The notes beneath the pieces were generated by a model, which was given only the letters and a program-made list of their open reading frames with translations, was not told where the DNA came from and made no database searches. The position numbers were made by a program, and so were the translations under genes. From Opitutus sp. (lineage in GTDB: Bacteria; Verrucomicrobiota; Verrucomicrobiia; Opitutales; Opitutaceae), in assembly GCA_009695305.1 (NCBI GenBank), contig SIBG01000004.1:1-64000 (forward strand): a DNA stretch of 64,000 bases, in the 5' to 3' direction. How positions within the stretch are numbered: the first letter of the stretch is position 1; every line of letters starts with the position of its first letter. Positions 7,730-16,601 of the stretch are shown here, piece after piece.

Positions 7730-8395
7730 TCAGACGCGACGGCGTTTACGGGGACGGCAGCCGTTGTGCGGGATCGGCGTGACGTCGACAATGGAGGTGA
7801 TCTCCAAGCCGATGGCCTGAAGGGCGCGGATGGCGGAATCGCGACCCAAGCCGGGGCCGGAGACGCGAATCTGAACATCCTTGAGGCCGTGCGACATGGC
7901 GTTGCGGGCGGCATCCTGCGCGACGACCTGCGCGGCGTAGGCGGTGGACTTGCGCGAGCCGCGGAAGTTGCACTTGCCGGCGCTGGACCACGCGATCACG
8001 GCGCCCTTGTGGTCAGTGATGGAGACGATCGTGTTGTTGAAGGAGGCGAAAACGTTGGCGTAGCCGGAGACGACGTTCTTGGAGCCCTTGGCCTTGCGGA
8101 CTTTGATCGTGCCGAGTTCCTCCTTGAGGAGCTCTTCGGCGGTGGGCTGCCGGGCGACGCCACCGATCAGTTCGACCGGCTTGTCGGAAGCGGGGGCTTT
8201 CGGAGCGGCCTCGGGACCGGCGCCAGGCGCTGCACCTTCGGCGGCAGCCGCCGCAGCGGCGGCGGCCTTGAGGCCTTTCGCCTTCTTTTCAGCGGGCGTG
8301 GCAGCGGGCGTGGCAGCGGGCGTGGCAGCGGGCGCGCCGTCGGCGGCGGGCTTCGCGGGTTTTTCTTTTTTAGGAGCTGACGATTCTTCGGCCAT
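7730..8395 (-). CDS. rpsK: 30S ribosomal protein S11 with ~95-residue low-complexity N-terminal extension
   Basis: Residues ~97-221 are a normal S11 ([19 protein letters not shown] through [17 protein letters not shown]). Before this comes an Ala/Pro/Lys-rich segment with AATP repeats, an eight-to-nine Ala run and an acidic [11 protein letters not shown] linker. No Met occurs between residue 1 and the core, so the ATG at 8395 is the natural start and the extension is probably real. At the DNA level the AATP repeats are three perfect 12-bp copies at 8291-8326 plus a decayed fourth. S11 lies on the 30S platform near the mRNA exit and Shine-Dalgarno helix. Confidence 0.95.
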   Translation of the reverse strand: MAEESSAPKKEKPAKPAADGAPAATPAATPAATPAEKKAKGLKAAAAAAAAAEGAAPGAGPEAAPKAPASDKPVELIGGVARQPTAEELLKEELGTIKVRKAKGSKNVVSGYANVFASFNNTIVSITDHKGAVIAWSSAGKCNFRGSRKSTAYAAQVVAQDAARNAMSHGLKDVQIRVSGPGLGRDSAIRALQAIGLEITSIVDVTPIPHNGCRPRKRRRV

Positions 8396-8407
8396 GAGAG
8401 TGGGAGA

Positions 8408-8788
8408 TTAGACTTCTTTGACTTTGGTGACGCCAACGGTCTTGCGCGGGCCCTTGCGGGTGCGGGCGTTGGTGCTGGTGCGCTGGCCACGGACCGGAAG
8501 GCCGCGACGGTGGCGGATGCCACGATAACAATTGATCGCCTGGAGGCGTTTGAGGTTCGAGGCGATTTCGCGGCGAAGGTCACCCTCCAGCACCCATTTG
8601 TGCTCGGTGATGAGGTGCAGGATCTTGTTCATCTGCTCTTCCGTGAGATCCTGCGCGCGCATGTCCGGGTTGAGGCCGGCTTCTTTCACGAGGAGGTCAG
8701 CCCGCGTGGGGCCGATGCCGTTGATATAACGGAGGGAATACGCGACTTTCTTTTTCGCGGGAATTTCTACACCGAGGAGACGTGGCAT
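8408..8788 (-). CDS. rpsM: 30S ribosomal protein S13
   Basis: The 126-residue protein begins [19 protein letters not shown] and carries the S13 helix-two-turn-helix ([13 protein letters not shown]) and the basic tail [19 protein letters not shown] that reaches toward tRNA in the P site. Length is typical. The gene lies between map and rpsK. No rpmJ (L36) or infA reading frame is present in the short gap to map, where many bacteria carry them. Confidence 0.97.
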   Translation of the reverse strand: MPRLLGVEIPAKKKVAYSLRYINGIGPTRADLLVKEAGLNPDMRAQDLTEEQMNKILHLITEHKWVLEGDLRREIASNLKRLQAINCYRGIRHRRGLPVRGQRTSTNARTRKGPRKTVGVTKVKEV

Positions 8789-8835
8789 ATGGTATTAGGT
8801 TAAAAGTGAGATTGAAAATGAAGGGAAGAGAGTGA

Positions 8836-9627
8836 TCAGGTTGAAACTTGAGTGGCCGCCGGTCGCGGGATGGTGAGGATTTCGGGGCCGCGCTCAGTGG
8901 TGAGGACGGTGTGCTCGAAATGCGCGGAAGGCGTGCCATCAGCCACGACGACGGTCCAACCGTCGGAGAGGGTCTTCGTCTTGTAGGCGCCGAGGTTCAC
9001 CATCGGCTCGATCGCGAGGGTCATGCCGGGCTTGATTTTATCGCCAGTGCCCTTGCGTCCGAAGTTCGGGATTTCGGGCGGCTCGTGCATCGAGACGCCG
9101 ACGCCGTGGCCCACCATGTCGCGGACGACGCTGAAACCGTTGGCTTCGACGAACTGCTGGATCGCGTGGGAGACATCGCCGATGCGATGGCCGACTTGGG
9201 CCTGCCGGATGCCGAGGTCGAGCGCCTCCCGCGTGACGCGGAGTAGTTTTTCGACGGCCGGCGAAACGGGACCAACCGGGACGGTGAAGGCATTGTCGCC
9301 GATGTAGCCGTCGTGCCAGACAACGATATCGAGCGAAACGATGTCGCCTTCGCGGAGGATGCGGCGGAACGATGGGATGCCGTGGACGACCTCGTCGTTA
9401 ACCGAGATGCAGGTGTGCGCCGGGTAGCGGCGCGAACCGTGCTGGTAGCCATAACAGGCGCTGCGGGCTCCGAGCCGGGCGATCCAATCGCGGCCGGCTT
9501 CTTCCAAGTCTTGCGTCGTGACGCCGGGCCGCACGAGGGGCTTGAGGTTTTCAAGCACCGTGGCGGCGACCGCGCACGCCTCGCGCATTTTGGCGATGCC
9601 CGTCTTGTCTTTGATCGGGATCGTCAT
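8836..9627 (-). CDS. map: Methionine aminopeptidase, type I
   Basis: The start is the ATG at 9627 (MTIPIKDKTGIAKMREA), which overlaps the upstream adk-like gene stop by 4 bases; the longer frame is basic nonsense. The 263 residues carry the pita-bread fold signatures: CISVNDEVVHGIP with the catalytic His, DIVVWHDGYIGDNA with the two metal-binding Asp residues, GHGVGVSMHEPPEIPN with the metal-binding His, and AIEPM with a metal-binding Glu. The enzyme removes the initiator Met from nascent chains. Its position after secY and the adk-like gene is the conserved spc-operon order. Confidence 0.96.
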   Translation of the reverse strand: MTIPIKDKTGIAKMREACAVAATVLENLKPLVRPGVTTQDLEEAGRDWIARLGARSACYGYQHGSRRYPAHTCISVNDEVVHGIPSFRRILREGDIVSLDIVVWHDGYIGDNAFTVPVGPVSPAVEKLLRVTREALDLGIRQAQVGHRIGDVSHAIQQFVEANGFSVVRDMVGHGVGVSMHEPPEIPNFGRKGTGDKIKPGMTLAIEPMVNLGAYKTKTLSDGWTVVVADGTPSAHFEHTVLTTERGPEILTIPRPAATQVST

Positions 9628-10052
9628 GCGGCGAGGTCGCTGGCCTCGATGAGAAGGCCGAGCGTGCGATAGTGAGCGACGACGGACCCGGGGGAGCCGG
9701 AGCCGGCGAGAACGCCGTGGAGGCTTTCGTCGCGGGCATCGAGCCACTCGTCGAACACTTTGGCTTGGAGCAGCGTAGCCGGGAAGTCCGTGAGGACAAA
9801 ACCCGCATCAGGTTTACGCGCGAAGAACCAGCGGCGCATCTGCGCCAGCCGAGTCGCTTCCTCCGCCGCGGCCGAGGCCGGGCGGCGCGAAATCTCCGGC
9901 CGCGCGAGGCGGGCGGGAGAGACGTGCTCAAGATTCAAAGAACGCACCTGGTTCATCAGCTTTTCAGAGTGAAAATCCGGCAAACCGAGGAGAAGGAGCT
10001 TGGTTCTGGCGGCAGGACCAAAACGCGAAAAGAGGTCGTTGATGGGGTCCAT
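9624..10052 (-). CDS. Degenerate adenylate kinase-like protein in the adk position
   Basis: The 142-residue protein sits between secY and map, where most bacteria carry adk. It keeps a ghost of adenylate kinase: the first strand and P-loop region reads KLLLLGLPDFHSEK (residues 18-31) where GxPGxGKGT is expected. FVLTDFPATLLQAKVFDEWL (85-104) matches the family's FLLDGFPRTxxQA block but lacks its Arg. HYRTLGLLIEA (127-137) matches the C-terminal helix region. The P-loop Lys and the whole LID domain are missing, and normal Adk is ~190-215 residues. The gene has tidy spacing (18 bp after secY, ATGA overlap with map), so it appears maintained. It is probably catalytically dead or repurposed; a real adk must lie elsewhere. 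Confidence 0.7.
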   Translation of the reverse strand: MDPINDLFSRFGPAARTKLLLLGLPDFHSEKLMNQVRSLNLEHVSPARLARPEISRRPASAAAEEATRLAQMRRWFFARKPDAGFVLTDFPATLLQAKVFDEWLDARDESLHGVLAGSGSPGSVVAHYRTLGLLIEASDLAA

Positions 10053-10070
10053 CGCGACCGGAGTAAAGAA

Positions 10071-11576
10071 CTATCTGGTGAAATAGCGGTAAGCCGCGAT
10101 CCCCGACCCGAGGAGGAGCAATCCGAGCATCGGCAGGGCCAGTTTCAGCACGGCATCGGTCTGCAGCGCCTCGCCAGTCATCCCGCCCTGCGGGTTGGCG
10201 CTGCGGGCGCGAATACGGCCCTTTTTGAGGAAGCCGTCGTAGTGGCGCTGGAGCAGGAAGGTCTCGATCTGGCGCATCGTATCGAGGATGACGCCGACGG
10301 TGATCAGCATGCCGGTGCCGCCGAAGAAGTAGGCGATCGCGTGGGGGACATTGAGCTTGAACAGCAGAATGTCGGGCATGACGGCGATGATCGTGAGGAA
10401 GATCGCCCCGGCGAGGGTGAGTCGCGTCATGATAAAATCGAGGAACTGCGCCGTCGGCTCACCCGGACGAACGCCAGGGATGTAGCCGCCGTATTTCTTC
10501 AGGTCGTCGGCAATCTGGATCGGCTTGAACATGACGGAGACCCAAAAATAGCTGAAGAACAAGATCAGGAAGGTGTAGAAAAGATAGTAGAAGAAACTGC
10601 CGGGGGTGAGCGTCTGGGCGAGCTCGGTCAGGAACTTCAGGTTGTAGGCCGTGCCGATCCAGTGGAAGATCTGCTGCGGGAAGAGCAAAATCGCGCTCGC
10701 GAAAATCACCGGCATGACACCCGAGTAATTGACCTTGAGCGGGAGGAACGAGCTCTGCCCACCCATGACCTTGTTGCCGACGATCCGCTTCGCGTATTGC
10801 ACGGGGATTTTGCGCTGCCCCTGCACGACGGCGATGATGCCCATCGTCACCGCGATGAAGAGGGCGACCATGATCACCGCCTGCGGCACGCCGAGCGTCT
10901 GGCCGGTGCCGACGGGGCGGAAGAACATACCGTAAGTCAGCTTCGCCGCGTTGGGGATCTCGGACAGGATGCCGACGGTGATGAGGAGCGAGACGCCGTT
11001 GCCGATGCCACGTTGGGTGATTTGCTCACCGAGCCACATCAGCAGCATCGTGCCCGCGGTCATCAGGATCACCGAGATGGGAATGAATCCCCCCTGGCCC
11101 ATGATCACGATGGGACCGTATTGGGAGACGTCGTAGCCGCTGAACAGCTGGGCGGGATTATTGAGAGCCAGGAGGAGGAGGGTGCCCTGGATGATACAAA
11201 TGAAGACCGTCGCGTAGCGCGTGTATTGGGTGAGCTTCTGGCGGCCGACGTCGCCTTCCTGCTGGAGGCGGCTGAGGGCGGGCACCACCGCAGTCATCAA
11301 TTGAAAAATGATGGAGGCGCTGATGTAGGGCATGATGCCCAGGGCGCAAATCGCGCCCTTCGTGAGCGCGCCGCCGGTGAACATGCTGTAGAGGCCGACG
11401 AGACCGCCGCCCACCGAGCCGGCCTGCTCCTCGAAGAATCGCTGGAGCGGGTGCGGGTCGATGCCTGGCAGCGGAATGTGCGCGGCCACCCGCGACACGA
11501 AGAGCAGTGACAGCGTGTAGAAGATGCGCGAGCGGAGCTCGGGAATCTTCAGGGAGTTCGTAAAGGCGGAAAACAC
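10071..11576 (-). CDS. secY: Preprotein translocase subunit SecY
   Basis: The 501-residue protein has ten hydrophobic helices and SecY signatures: RVAAHIPLPGID near the N-terminus, MPYISASIIFQLM in TM2 and GEQITQRGIGNGVSLLI in the TM4-5 region. SecY is the protein-conducting pore of the Sec translocon in the cytoplasmic membrane; its partner secE is at 40545-40748. The start codon is GTG. It is ~55 residues longer than E. coli SecY, partly through a longer periplasmic loop near residue 40 (FFEEQAGSVGGGLVGLYS) and a C-terminal extra helix (LALPMLGLLLLGSGIAAY). Confidence 0.97.
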   Translation of the reverse strand: MFSAFTNSLKIPELRSRIFYTLSLLFVSRVAAHIPLPGIDPHPLQRFFEEQAGSVGGGLVGLYSMFTGGALTKGAICALGIMPYISASIIFQLMTAVVPALSRLQQEGDVGRQKLTQYTRYATVFICIIQGTLLLLALNNPAQLFSGYDVSQYGPIVIMGQGGFIPISVILMTAGTMLLMWLGEQITQRGIGNGVSLLITVGILSEIPNAAKLTYGMFFRPVGTGQTLGVPQAVIMVALFIAVTMGIIAVVQGQRKIPVQYAKRIVGNKVMGGQSSFLPLKVNYSGVMPVIFASAILLFPQQIFHWIGTAYNLKFLTELAQTLTPGSFFYYLFYTFLILFFSYFWVSVMFKPIQIADDLKKYGGYIPGVRPGEPTAQFLDFIMTRLTLAGAIFLTIIAVMPDILLFKLNVPHAIAYFFGGTGMLITVGVILDTMRQIETFLLQRHYDGFLKKGRIRARSANPQGGMTGEALQTDAVLKLALPMLGLLLLGSGIAAYRYFTR

Positions 11577-11638
11577 GGCGGAAGAGTGGAGGTTGAAGGT
11601 GTGAAGTGGAAGGGCCGGGCGCGCCGAAGCGCAGCGCG

Positions 11639-12085
11639 TCAGGCGACGATGGCCTGGCCGCCGGCTTTCTCGATCTTGGCCTTGGCCGACTCGGAGAACT
11701 TCGCGGCCGTGACTTTCAGCGCGCGGGTCAATTCGCCGTCACCAAGAATCTTGACGATCGTCTCACCCTTGCGGATGAGGCCGCTCGCCGCGAGGGAAGT
11801 GGCGTTGATTTCCTTGACGCTGGCGTCGAGGGCGGCGAAGTCGCCGACATTCAGGACGGCGATCTCGGTGCGATGCTCGTAATTGTTGAAACCGCGGTGC
11901 GGGAGTTTGCGGTAAAGGGGCATCTGGCCGCCTTCAAAGCCGGGACGGATGCTGCTGCCGGAGCGGGCCGTCTGGCCCTTGCCACCGCGACCGGAAGTCT
12001 TGCCGTGGCCGCTGCCTTCGCCGCAGCCGACACGCTTCTTGCGGTGCACCGCACCGGCGACGTTCTTGAGTTCGTGAAGTTTCAT
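11639..12085 (-). CDS. rplO: 50S ribosomal protein L15
   Basis: The 148-residue protein starts MKLHELKNVAGAVHRKKRVG and has the Gly/Lys-rich L15 N-terminus (GSGHGKTSGRGGKGQTARSG) and the middle LYRKLPHRGFNN. It is a late-assembling 50S protein. In many bacteria rpmD (L30) lies between rpsE and rplO; here only 97 bp separate them, too short for L30, and no such frame is visible, so rpmD is missing from this position. Confidence 0.97.
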   Translation of the reverse strand: MKLHELKNVAGAVHRKKRVGCGEGSGHGKTSGRGGKGQTARSGSSIRPGFEGGQMPLYRKLPHRGFNNYEHRTEIAVLNVGDFAALDASVKEINATSLAASGLIRKGETIVKILGDGELTRALKVTAAKFSESAKAKIEKAGGQAIVA

Positions 12086-12182
12086 GATGATTCCTAGGTG
12101 ATGGGCGCCCCACTCGGCGGGACAGTCAGGGCAGGTCCCTGGCTGCGAGAGTGGAACTCGGATGGTAGTTGGGAAATAAGGC

Positions 12183-12911
12183 TCAGCTCGTCGCGCGGAT
12201 CTTGGTGATGTCCGCCGCCAGGCGGAGCTGGAGCAGGCCGTTGAGCGTGGCGTGCACGACGGCGATGTGGTTCGAGGAACCCATCGACTTCGTGAGAATG
12301 TTCTTCACGCCGGCCGCTTCGAGCACCGCGCGCACGCCGCCGCCGGCGATGAGGCCGGTGCCGGGCGAAGCGGGCTTGAGCATGACCCGACCGCCATCGT
12401 ATTGACCGATGACGTCGTGCGGAATCGTGTCGCCCTTGAGCTTCACGTTGACGAGATGTTTGTGCGCGTTGGCGGTGCCTTTCTTGATCGCATCGGGCAC
12501 TTCATTGGCCTTGCCGTAGCCGATGCCGACCTTGCCCTTGCCATCGCCGACGACCGCGAGCGCGGCAAAGCTGAAGCGGCGTCCGCCCTTCACGACCTTG
12601 GCGCAGCGGTTGATGAAGACGACCTTCTCGATCATCGTCGGACCATCGCCCTCCTGCTTGTCGCGGTTGTTGCGGTTACGGTCATCGCGACGGGGGCCGC
12701 GGAAACCGCCGCCACCACCGCCGCCGCCACCCTGGCCGCGAAAGCCACCGCCACCACCGGGGCCGCGCTGATCGCGTCCGGGAGCGGACTTGCCCGCGGA
12801 CTTAGCCGGAGCGGGAGCCGGAGCGGGAGCCGCGGCGGGAGCCGGGGCGGAAGCGGCCGCTGCAGGAGCGGGCGTGACGGATTCGGGAGCGGAAGTGGGT
12901 TCGGTGCTCAT
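12183..12911 (-). CDS. rpsE: 30S ribosomal protein S5 with ~92-residue Ala/Pro and RGG-like N-terminal extension
   Basis: The S5 core begins near residue 93 ([18 protein letters not shown]) and contains [19 protein letters not shown], the usual S5 double-stranded RNA-binding region. The preceding ~92 residues are an Ala/Pro stretch, then a Gly-rich block with FRGQ and FRGP repeats ([13 protein letters not shown]) and a charged [11 protein letters not shown] linker, resembling RGG-type RNA-binding tails. The ATG at 12911 lies 8 bases past the rplR stop with no clear Shine-Dalgarno; a GTG at 12935 inside rplR is an alternative start. S5 helps shape the mRNA entry site and decoding fidelity. Confidence 0.93.
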   Translation of the reverse strand: MSTEPTSAPESVTPAPAAAASAPAPAAAPAPAPAPAKSAGKSAPGRDQRGPGGGGGFRGQGGGGGGGGGFRGPRRDDRNRNNRDKQEGDGPTMIEKVVFINRCAKVVKGGRRFSFAALAVVGDGKGKVGIGYGKANEVPDAIKKGTANAHKHLVNVKLKGDTIPHDVIGQYDGGRVMLKPASPGTGLIAGGGVRAVLEAAGVKNILTKSMGSSNHIAVVHATLNGLLQLRLAADITKIRATS

Positions 12912-12918
12912 GCAGTTT

Positions 12919-13281
12919 TTAGAATTGGAGGCCACCTTCGCGCGCGGCGTCGGCGAATGTTTTTACTTTGCCGTGATACGGGGCGCCGCAGCGGTCGAAT
13001 ACGACCGAGGCGATGCCGGCGGCCTTGGCCTTGAGGGCAAAAGCAACGCCGAGCACTTTCGCGCTGGCGATATTGGCCTTGAGCTTCTGCTTGCGGAGTT
13101 CGGCATCGAGGCTGCCGAGAAACACGAGCGTGGCGCCGGCGTCGTCGTTGATCGCTTGGGCGTAGATGTGCTTCGCGGTGAAGCGCACGCAGAGGCGCGG
13201 ACGGAGGGCGGTGCCGGTGATTTTCTTGCGGATGCGCCAGCGGCGATTTTGCAGGAGCCGGGCTTTCGTGACAGTTTTCAT
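12919..13281 (-). CDS. rplR: 50S ribosomal protein L18
   Basis: The 120-residue protein has the L18 pattern: basic N-terminus ([18 protein letters not shown]), [20 protein letters not shown] strand region and the ending [27 protein letters not shown]18 binds 5S rRNA together with L5. Length and position between rplF and rpsE are normal. Confidence 0.97.
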   Translation of the reverse strand: MKTVTKARLLQNRRWRIRKKITGTALRPRLCVRFTAKHIYAQAINDDAGATLVFLGSLDAELRKQKLKANIASAKVLGVAFALKAKAAGIASVVFDRCGAPYHGKVKTFADAAREGGLQF

Positions 13282-13298
13282 TGGAGAGGTTTTCGGCT

Positions 13299-13838
13299 TT
13301 AGGCGACGGTCTTGCCTTCTTTGCGGCGAACGCGCTCGCCAACGATCCGGACACCCTTGCCCTTGTAGGGCTCGGGCGGGTAGTAGCTGCGGATTTCCGC
13401 GGTGACGGCGCCGACCAGCTGTTTGTCCGCGCCTTCAACCTTGATCTTGGTGCCTTCGTCGACCGTGACCTTAATGCCGTCGGGAATATCCATCAGGATC
13501 GGATGCGAATAACCGAGCGCGAGATCAAGGCTCTTGCCTTTGAGGATGGCCTTGAAGCCGACGCCCTGAATTTCGAGATCCTTGCTGTAGCCTTCGGAAG
13601 CGCCTTTGACCATGCTGGCAATGACCGAGCGGACGGTGCCATACATCGCTTTCGCGAAGCGGCTGTCGTCGGCGGTGGGCGAGACGACGACTTGCTTGGC
13701 GTCCACCGAAATCTTCACGACGGGCGCGAAGAGTTTCGAGACGGTGCCTTTGGGACCCACGACGAGGACGGTGCTGTCGGTGACAGTGACCTTAACCTTG
13801 TCGGGGATGAGAACGGGTTGTTTGCCGATGCGGCTCAT
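13299..13838 (-). CDS. rplF: 50S ribosomal protein L6
   Basis: The 179-residue protein starts MSRIGKQPVLIPDKVKV and shows two L6 repeats and the C-terminal signature PEPYKGKGVRIVGERVRRKEGK, which binds 23S rRNA near the sarcin-ricin loop. Length matches the family. It lies between rpsH and rplR as in the standard spc operon. Confidence 0.97.
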   Translation of the reverse strand: MSRIGKQPVLIPDKVKVTVTDSTVLVVGPKGTVSKLFAPVVKISVDAKQVVVSPTADDSRFAKAMYGTVRSVIASMVKGASEGYSKDLEIQGVGFKAILKGKSLDLALGYSHPILMDIPDGIKVTVDEGTKIKVEGADKQLVGAVTAEIRSYYPPEPYKGKGVRIVGERVRRKEGKTVA

Positions 13839-13851
13839 GGTGCGTGGCGAG

Positions 13852-14244
13852 TTACCAAACGTTGCAGATCATTTCGCCACCGGCTTTGTTGCGACGGCAG
13901 TCGGCGTCTTTCATCAGGCCGCGCGAAGTCGACACGATGCCGATGCCGAGGCCGTTAAGAACGCGCGGGATTTCAGTGTAGCCGAAATAGAGGCGGCGGC
14001 CGGGCGAAGACACGCGAGTGATGCCGGTGATGGCGGGAGCGCCGTCGACATACTTCATTTTCACCACGAGGGTCTTGTGGCCCGCGGCGTCGGCGGCGTT
14101 GGTGTGGTCCACCACGTAGCCTTCGGTCTTGAGGATCGCAGCGATGCTTTCCTTGAGGGTGGAGTGCGGAATCACGCAATCGTCGAGGCGCGCCTTGCTG
14201 GCGTTGCGCAGACGCGTGAGGAGGTCACTGATCGGGTCGGTCAT
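13852..14244 (-). CDS. rpsH: 30S ribosomal protein S8
   Basis: The 130-residue protein starts MTDPISDLLTRLRNASKA and has the C-terminal S8 signature GIGIVSTSRGLMKDADCRRNKAGGEMICNVW that grips helix 21 of 16S rRNA. The segment is quoted here only by its ends, STSRGLMKDA and GGEMICNVW. Length is normal. In E. coli S8 also represses the spc operon through an mRNA mimic near rplE; no such element was verified here. Confidence 0.96.
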   Translation of the reverse strand: MTDPISDLLTRLRNASKARLDDCVIPHSTLKESIAAILKTEGYVVDHTNAADAAGHKTLVVKMKYVDGAPAITGITRVSSPGRRLYFGYTEIPRVLNGLGIGIVSTSRGLMKDADCRRNKAGGEMICNVW

Positions 14245-14322
14245 GGTGGATGTGGTTGGAGCGGTGGCCGTGGGTCATATCCGAGGCGCCAATGGCGCCC
14301 AAACCCCCGCGGCCGGGAAATA

Positions 14323-14628
14323 TTACCAGGAAGATTTGATGACGCCGGGAATCTTGCCGTTGAGGGCGAGTTCGCGAAACGTAATGCGGGAGACGCCGAA
14401 CTTGCCGATGTAGGCGCGCGGGCGGCCGCTCTGGGAGCAGCGGTTGCGGATGCGGGTGGGCGAGGAATTGCGCGGGAGCTTCTGGAGCTTTTTCTGCGCC
14501 GCGTAAAAGGCGTCGTCGGCGGTGGCGGGATTCTTGAGGACGGCTTTCAGCTCGGCGCGTTCCGCGGCGTGCTTGGCGGTGAGTCTTTTGCGCTTTTCGT
14601 TGCGCTGGATGGCGGATGTCTTGGGCAT
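14323..14628 (-). CDS. rpsN: 30S ribosomal protein S14, zinc-independent type
   Basis: The 101-residue protein starts [20 protein letters not shown] and ends [24 protein letters not shown] (ends quoted: [18 protein letters not shown]). It is the long S14 form with a helical middle, and the region [20 protein letters not shown] has only one Cys, so it has lost the CxxC...CxxC zinc site of the short form. It assembles late into the 30S head. Confidence 0.96.
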   Translation of the reverse strand: MPKTSAIQRNEKRKRLTAKHAAERAELKAVLKNPATADDAFYAAQKKLQKLPRNSSPTRIRNRCSQSGRPRAYIGKFGVSRITFRELALNGKIPGVIKSSW

Positions 14629-14642
14629 GGTCGGCGAAAAAT

Positions 14643-15224
14643 TTAGGCGGCGGTGGGCTTGGGAGCGGCGACTTGGGGTTCGATGCGGCGGAAAGGCATG
14701 CCGAGGAGCTTGAGGAGCTCACGGCCTTCGTCGTCGTTCGTGGCCGTCGTGACGATGGTGATGTCGAGGCCCATCGTCTTCTTAACATTTTCCACCGTGA
14801 TTTCGGGGAAGATCGTGAAGTCGGCGATGCCGAGATTGTAGTTACCCTGACCGTCGAGCTTGGAGCCGACACCGCGGAAGTCGCGGATCGCGGGGAGCGC
14901 GACGGCGAGGAGGCGGTAGAAGAACTCCCACATGGCGTGACCGCGCAGCGTGACGCTGCAGCCGACGATCTGGTTTTCCTTCAGCTTGAAATTAGCAATG
15001 GCCTTGCGCGACTTGTTCAGGATCGGCTTCTGGCCGGCGATGAGGGCCATGTCGCGCGCGATGTCGGTGATCTGGTTTTTGTCGGCGTCCGCGTCGATGC
15101 CGGTGTTCAGGTTGATCTTGGTGATCGACGGAACCTGATGCTTGTTTTTATAGCCGCGGGTCTTCACGAGCTCAGGGACAACCTGTTCGAGATAGATTTT
15201 TTTGAGAGAAGGGACGTAGCTCAT
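14643..15224 (-). CDS. rplE: 50S ribosomal protein L5
   Basis: The 193-residue protein has L5 motifs: [14 protein letters not shown] near residue 30, [19 protein letters not shown], and the end [20 protein letters not shown] (shown as [10 protein letters not shown] and DDEGRELL). It binds 5S rRNA and the P-site tRNA elbow. A short Pro/Ala tail ([10 protein letters not shown]) follows the family core of ~180 residues. Confidence 0.97.
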   Translation of the reverse strand: MSYVPSLKKIYLEQVVPELVKTRGYKNKHQVPSITKINLNTGIDADADKNQITDIARDMALIAGQKPILNKSRKAIANFKLKENQIVGCSVTLRGHAMWEFFYRLLAVALPAIRDFRGVGSKLDGQGNYNLGIADFTIFPEITVENVKKTMGLDITIVTTATNDDEGRELLKLLGMPFRRIEPQVAAPKPTAA

Positions 15225-15292
15225 GTTCGTTGCCCCGGATTACCGACCCGGAGGCGTTGAGTGTGGTGTGATAAGGTGGAAGGACCGGCGGC

Positions 15293-15571
15293 TCAGGCGG
15301 CGACCGTGGCGGTGGGTTTCTTGCGCTTGCTCGCGTCGAAAACCGACTGGAGCATGAGATTGGAGACATGGATGGAGCCTTCGCGTTCGGCGATGGTGCC
15401 CTGCGGATGCTCCGCTGATTTTTTGAGGTGCCGCTTGATCATGCAGACGCCTTCGACGCGCGCGCGCGCCTTGGCGGAGAGCACCTCCAGAACTTTGCCA
15501 GTCTTGCCCTTGTGGGCGCCGGCGATGACGACGACCTGGTCGCCGCGTTTGACGTGAAATTTCAGGGCCAT
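15293..15571 (-). CDS. rplX: 50S ribosomal protein L24
   Basis: The 92-residue protein starts with the KOW motif KRGDQVVVIAGAHKGKTGKV that nucleates 23S rRNA folding, followed by GVCMIKRHLK and the basic C-terminus. It is at the short end of L24 lengths (~100). Its ATG begins one base after the rplN stop (TAA-C-ATG), so the pair is tightly coupled. Confidence 0.95.
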   Translation of the reverse strand: MALKFHVKRGDQVVVIAGAHKGKTGKVLEVLSAKARARVEGVCMIKRHLKKSAEHPQGTIAEREGSIHVSNLMLQSVFDASKRKKPTATVAA

Positions 15572-15572
15572 G

Positions 15573-15938
15573 TTAGAGAACCTCCGGAGCGAGCGAGATG
15601 ATCTTCATGAAGTTCTTCGCGCGCAGTTCGCGGGCGACGGGGCCGAAGATGCGGGTGCCCTTCGGATTGTTCGTCGCGTCGATGATGACGATCGCATTGC
15701 TGTCAAAACGCAGATAGCTGCCGTCGGGCCGGCGGACCGGCTTCTTCGTGCGGACGACGACGGCCTTGTGGACCTCGCCTTTTTTGACCGTCGCTTCGGT
15801 GGAGCTTTGTTTGATGTGGACGGTGATGATGTCGCCGATGCCGGCGGTGTCGGTGATCTGGCCCATGCGGGAGATCATCGCGGCCCGGCGGGCGCCGGTG
15901 TTATCGGCGACGTCGAGGATAGAGCGTAATTGGATCAT
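15573..15938 (-). CDS. rplN: 50S ribosomal protein L14
   Basis: The 121-residue protein starts [20 protein letters not shown] and ends [19 protein letters not shown], both family hallmarks. L14 lies at the subunit interface and contacts L19 and 16S rRNA helix 14. Length is exactly typical. Confidence 0.97.
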   Translation of the reverse strand: MIQLRSILDVADNTGARRAAMISRMGQITDTAGIGDIITVHIKQSSTEATVKKGEVHKAVVVRTKKPVRRPDGSYLRFDSNAIVIIDATNNPKGTRIFGPVARELRAKNFMKIISLAPEVL

Positions 15939-15975
15939 GGCGGGACTCCGGGGGAGTTAGTGGTTAGGCAGGAGT

Positions 15976-16341
15976 TCAGGCCGAGGGCGCAGGAGCGACC
16001 GGCTTGATGGTTTGCTTGGTGGGCACCTGGGCGGCGACATCGGCCTCAGAGATTGCGACGGCGTCGGTGGTGACCCCCTTGAGAATGATCGAGACGACGC
16101 GCCAGCGCTTGAGGCGGCTGAGCGGACGGGTCTCCATCACCTCGACCTTGTCCCCCACCTTGGTCTCGTTCTTCTCGTCATGGACGTGGAGGACGGTCTG
16201 GCGGTTGACGACCTTTTGGTAGAGCGGGTGCGGCTTCTTGTAGGCGACGGTGACCTTGACGGACTTGTCGCCGGAGCGGCTGGACACGAAACCGATTTGA
16301 GTGCGGCGCGCGCTGCGCTGGCCGGGAGTGACGATGGACAT
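15976..16341 (-). CDS. rpsQ: 30S ribosomal protein S17 with extended C-terminus
   Basis: Residues ~10-90 are the OB-fold S17 (GFVSSRSGDKSVKVTVAYKK, then VGDKVEVMETRPLSRLKRWR). About 30 extra residues (AISEADVAAQVPTKQTIKPV and an Ala/Pro end) follow, so the protein is 121 residues against the usual 80-90. S17 is a primary 16S rRNA binder in the 30S body. Confidence 0.95.
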   Translation of the reverse strand: MSIVTPGQRSARRTQIGFVSSRSGDKSVKVTVAYKKPHPLYQKVVNRQTVLHVHDEKNETKVGDKVEVMETRPLSRLKRWRVVSIILKGVTTDAVAISEADVAAQVPTKQTIKPVAPAPSA

Positions 16342-16371
16342 GGCGATAAAGGTGGTTCAGTTCCCGCGCGC

Positions 16372-16575
16372 TCAGGCGGCGACGGGGGCGGTTTTCTTTT
16401 GGTTCTGGATGGTCTCGAGGCGGGCGATGTCCTTGCGAAGCGTGCGCAGCTCGTGAGTTTTCTCGACCTGCCCGGTCTGCTTGCGCAGGCGGAGCTGGAG
16501 GAGCTGTTCGCGGATCTCGCGAAGCTTGGTGGTGATCTCGGCGGGCGAGAGGTCGCGAATTTCTTTGGCGGTCAT
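16372..16575 (-). CDS. rpmC: 50S ribosomal protein L29
   Basis: The 67-residue two-helix protein starts [20 protein letters not shown] and contains [20 protein letters not shown], the L29 signature. It sits at the exit tunnel next to L23 and helps form the docking site for nascent-chain factors. Confidence 0.95.
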   Translation of the reverse strand: MTAKEIRDLSPAEITTKLREIREQLLQLRLRKQTGQVEKTHELRTLRKDIARLETIQNQKKTAPVAA

Positions 16576-16601
16576 GGGGACGACGGGTTGGAGGTTTCAG
16601 C

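Noticed and set aside
7684-7914. Longer N-terminus for rpsD
   Set aside because: It overlaps rpsK out of frame and lacks S4 similarity; the ATG at 7683 gives the standard S4 start.
8291-8338. Tandem 12-bp array considered as a CRISPR or regulatory repeat
   Set aside because: Copies are contiguous without spacers and encode AATP repeats inside the S11 extension.
8789-8835. Possible rpmJ or infA between map and rpsM
   Set aside because: The gap is only 47 bp and contains no small basic frame.
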